Positions 62,462-64,000 of a DNA stretch of 64,000 nt are shown here, in pieces. This stretch comes from an uncultured Lachnospiraceae bacterium. GTDB lineage: Bacteria; Bacillota; Clostridia; Lachnospirales; Lachnospiraceae. Made by a program: the position numbers and the translations under genes. The stretch's first letter is position 1; each line of letters begins with the position of its first letter. The notes beneath the pieces are model-generated. The model worked only from the letters and a program-made list of their open reading frames with translations, made no database searches and had not been told where the DNA came from. The DNA is taken from contig CACZFI010000003.1 in the NCBI GenBank assembly GCA_902780405.1, positions 284,585 through 348,584 of the forward strand. Direction: 5' to 3'.

Positions 62462-64000
62462 ATGAAAAAAGGGGATATACTGGAAGGAAAAATCGAAGAA
62501 TACGACTTCCCGAACAAGGGAAGTCTTTTTGCATCCGAGAGAAAGGTTACGATCAAGGGGGCACTCCCGGGACAGACGGTTTCCTATCGCGTTAAGAAGA
62601 AAAAAGCGGGCATGGCGGAAGGCACGGTGCTTGAGGTGCTTGAGCGCGCACCCATCGAGGACGTGACACCGACTTGCCCGTATGTAGACAATTGTGGCGG
62701 ATGCAGTTATACCACGCTTTCTTATCAAAACCAGCTTCAATTGAAGGAACAGGTGGTGAAAAAGCTTCTGGATAAGCTGCTGCTTGCGGAAGGAAGCAAC
62801 AGTGCTGACTATGTATGGGATGGGATTCTCGGTTCTCCCGTTGATACCGCATACAGGAATAAGATGGAGTATACTTTCGGTGATGCGTATAAAAATGGCC
62901 CGCTTGCGTTGGGACTCCATAAGAAGGGCGGCTTCTACGATATCCTCCAGGTGAGCAAGTGCGAAATTGTTGGTATTCTGTGGGGAAAGATCCTTGACTA
63001 TACCTCCGACTTCTTTGCGGAGCGGAAGGTCCCGTTTTATCATCGAATGAAGCACGAGGGTATACTTCGTAGTCTGGTGGTCAGACAGTCCCGTGCTACG
63101 AAGGAGTTCCTTGTGAACCTTGTTACTTCGACGCAGTGGGAGACCTTCGGATTCGGAGATTCTTACCGTGAGATTCTGCGGGAGTACGCGGAAGGACTGG
63201 TTGCTCTTTTTGAAGCATCGGCCGGAGAAGGAAGTCTAGCCGGCGTTTTATATACCGAGAACGACACCTTGGGTGACGTCGTAAAATGTGATCGTATGGA
63301 GATTCTGTACGGAAAAGACTTCATCACCGAGGAGGTGATGGGGCTTACTTTCAAGATCTCACCTTTTTCCTTCTTCCAGACCAACACCGGCGGGTGCGAG
63401 GTTTTATATGCGAAGGCGAGAGAGTATATCCTGAGCGGAACAAGTTTGTCTAATGAAGCAGACAAGGCGAAGGTGATTTATGACTTGTACAGCGGAACCG
63501 GAACGATCGCGCAGATGATGGCGCCGGTTGCAAAGCATGTGATCGGCATAGAGATCGTCGAAGAGGCAGTAAGCGCAGCGAAGGAGAATGCTGCAATCAA
63601 CGGATTGACGAACTGCTCTTTTATAGCGGGAGATGTGCTTAAAACACTGGACGATGTCGAGGAAAAACCGGACCTGATCATTGTGGATCCGCCGCGTGAC
63701 GGTATCCATCCGAAGGCACTGGAAAAGATTTTGTCGTATGGAGTAGACGAAATTGTATATATCAGCTGTAAGCCCACATCTTTGGTTCGAGACCTGGCGG
63801 TTATGACTTCTCGCGGCTATCGTGTCGTTAAGGCGTGCGCCGTGGATCAGTTTCCGCGAACCGTTCATGTTGAGACGGTTTGCCTTTTGTCCCAACGCAA
63901 GCCGGACACGACAATTGAAGTGGATCTGGATATCTCAGAACTTGAAGTATCCAGTGCGGAAACCAAGGCAACCTATGAAGAAATCAAGTCCTACGTGTTG
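62462..64000 (+). CDS. rlmD: 23S rRNA (uracil-5-)-methyltransferase, RlmD/RumA type (cut by window end)
   Basis: 513 codons to the edge, with no stop reached. N-terminal TRAM-like part (KKGDILEGKIEEYDFPNKG), Fe-S cysteines CPYVDNCGGCSY, SAM loop DLYSGTGTIAQMM, substrate motif SFFQTNTG, catalytic DPPRDG and CKPTSLVRDL with the nucleophilic cysteine. It adds a methyl group to a uracil of 23S rRNA. The frame continues past the usual end (VCLLSQRKPDTTIEVDL...), an extension that I know from Clostridial members; its function is unknown and its end lies outside the window. Start 62462 follows AGGGAGT. Confidence 0.93.
   Translation, partial: MKKGDILEGKIEEYDFPNKGSLFASERKVTIKGALPGQTVSYRVKKKKAGMAEGTVLEVLERAPIEDVTPTCPYVDNCGGCSYTTLSYQNQLQLKEQVVKKLLDKLLLAEGSNSADYVWDGILGSPVDTAYRNKMEYTFGDAYKNGPLALGLHKKGGFYDILQVSKCEIVGILWGKILDYTSDFFAERKVPFYHRMKHEGILRSLVVRQSRATKEFLVNLVTSTQWETFGFGDSYREILREYAEGLVALFEASAGEGSLAGVLYTENDTLGDVVKCDRMEILYGKDFITEEVMGLTFKISPFSFFQTNTGGCEVLYAKAREYILSGTSLSNEADKAKVIYDLYSGTGTIAQMMAPVAKHVIGIEIVEEAVSAAKENAAINGLTNCSFIAGDVLKTLDDVEEKPDLIIVDPPRDGIHPKALEKILSYGVDEIVYISCKPTSLVRDLAVMTSRGYRVVKACAVDQFPRTVHVETVCLLSQRKPDTTIEVDLDISELEVSSAETKATYEEIKSYVL

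Noticed and set aside
61751..63055. A 434-codon minus-strand frame spanning the rmlD, yfcE-type and rlmD-type genes
   Set aside because: It crosses three well supported genes on the other strand; chance open frame.

Overview
The window is the replication-origin region of a Gram-positive, low-to-medium GC Clostridia chromosome, most probably a Lachnospiraceae member. The evidence is the origin gene order (gyrA-gyrB-recF-S4 protein-dnaN-dnaA | oriC | rpmH-rnpA-yidD-yidC-khpB ... mnmE, mnmG-rsmG ... parA-parB), a DUF4446 gene after parB, a DUF3881-type gene after serS, a T-box in front of thrS, a type III glutamine synthetase, and an intracellular cellobiose phosphorylase. No insertion sequence, prophage or CRISPR array was seen.

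Layout: 1-7880 is the leftward replication operon dnaA-dnaN-rlbA-recF-gyrB-gyrA (gyrA is cut by the window edge). About 7.93-8.16 kb is oriC with DnaA boxes. 8.28-10.93 kb is rightward rpmH-rnpA-yidD-yidC-khpB. 10.97-15.13 kb holds mnmE (leftward) and mnmG-rsmG (rightward); mnmE carries two identical paired DnaA boxes inside its coding sequence. 15.16-16.96 kb has a DEDDh exonuclease, an unknown coiled-coil membrane protein and tRNA-Arg(CCU). 16.97-18.2 kb is a 1.2-kb non-coding region with large inverted repeats, DnaA-like boxes and five parS sites, followed by parA-parB-DUF4446-serS-DUF3881. 22.67-23.35 kb is a mosaic of nested inverted repeats.

23.35-30.04 kb is leftward: D,D-carboxypeptidase, DegS-like kinase, argS, ROK kinase and 6-phospho-beta-glucosidase. 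30.1-40.8 kb holds trmB, a secreted coiled-coil protein with an unexplained leader, T-box-thrS, three zinc-ribbon membrane proteins, tRNA-Lys(CUU), tyrA, acpP, a CDF transporter and an FHA-GGDEF protein. 40.8-42.2 kb is a two-gene unit of a small lipoprotein with two VYGPPE motifs and a radical SAM enzyme. It is followed by HU and a PAS-GGDEF-EAL protein.

44.5-50.8 kb has cellobiose phosphorylase divergent from a three-gene signalling operon (7TM kinase-like protein without a recognisable ATP site, kinase, LuxR-type regulator). 50.8-51.3 kb is another inverted-repeat block. 51.3-58.7 kb is a cell-envelope region: a lipoprotein, then an SPFH / Met-rich / zinc-ribbon / TPM operon resembling Bacillus subtilis ydjGHI, then a repeat-rich membrane protein. 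58.8-64 kb has glnN, rmlD, a YfcE-type phosphoesterase and an rlmD-type rRNA methyltransferase cut by the window end.

The strongest candidates for something new are the radical SAM/VYGPPE-lipoprotein pair, the modular inverted-repeat family at 17.0, 22.7-23.3 and 51.0 kb, the duplicated 11-bp-phased DnaA-box pairs in mnmE, and the two-kinase system opposite cellobiose phosphorylase.
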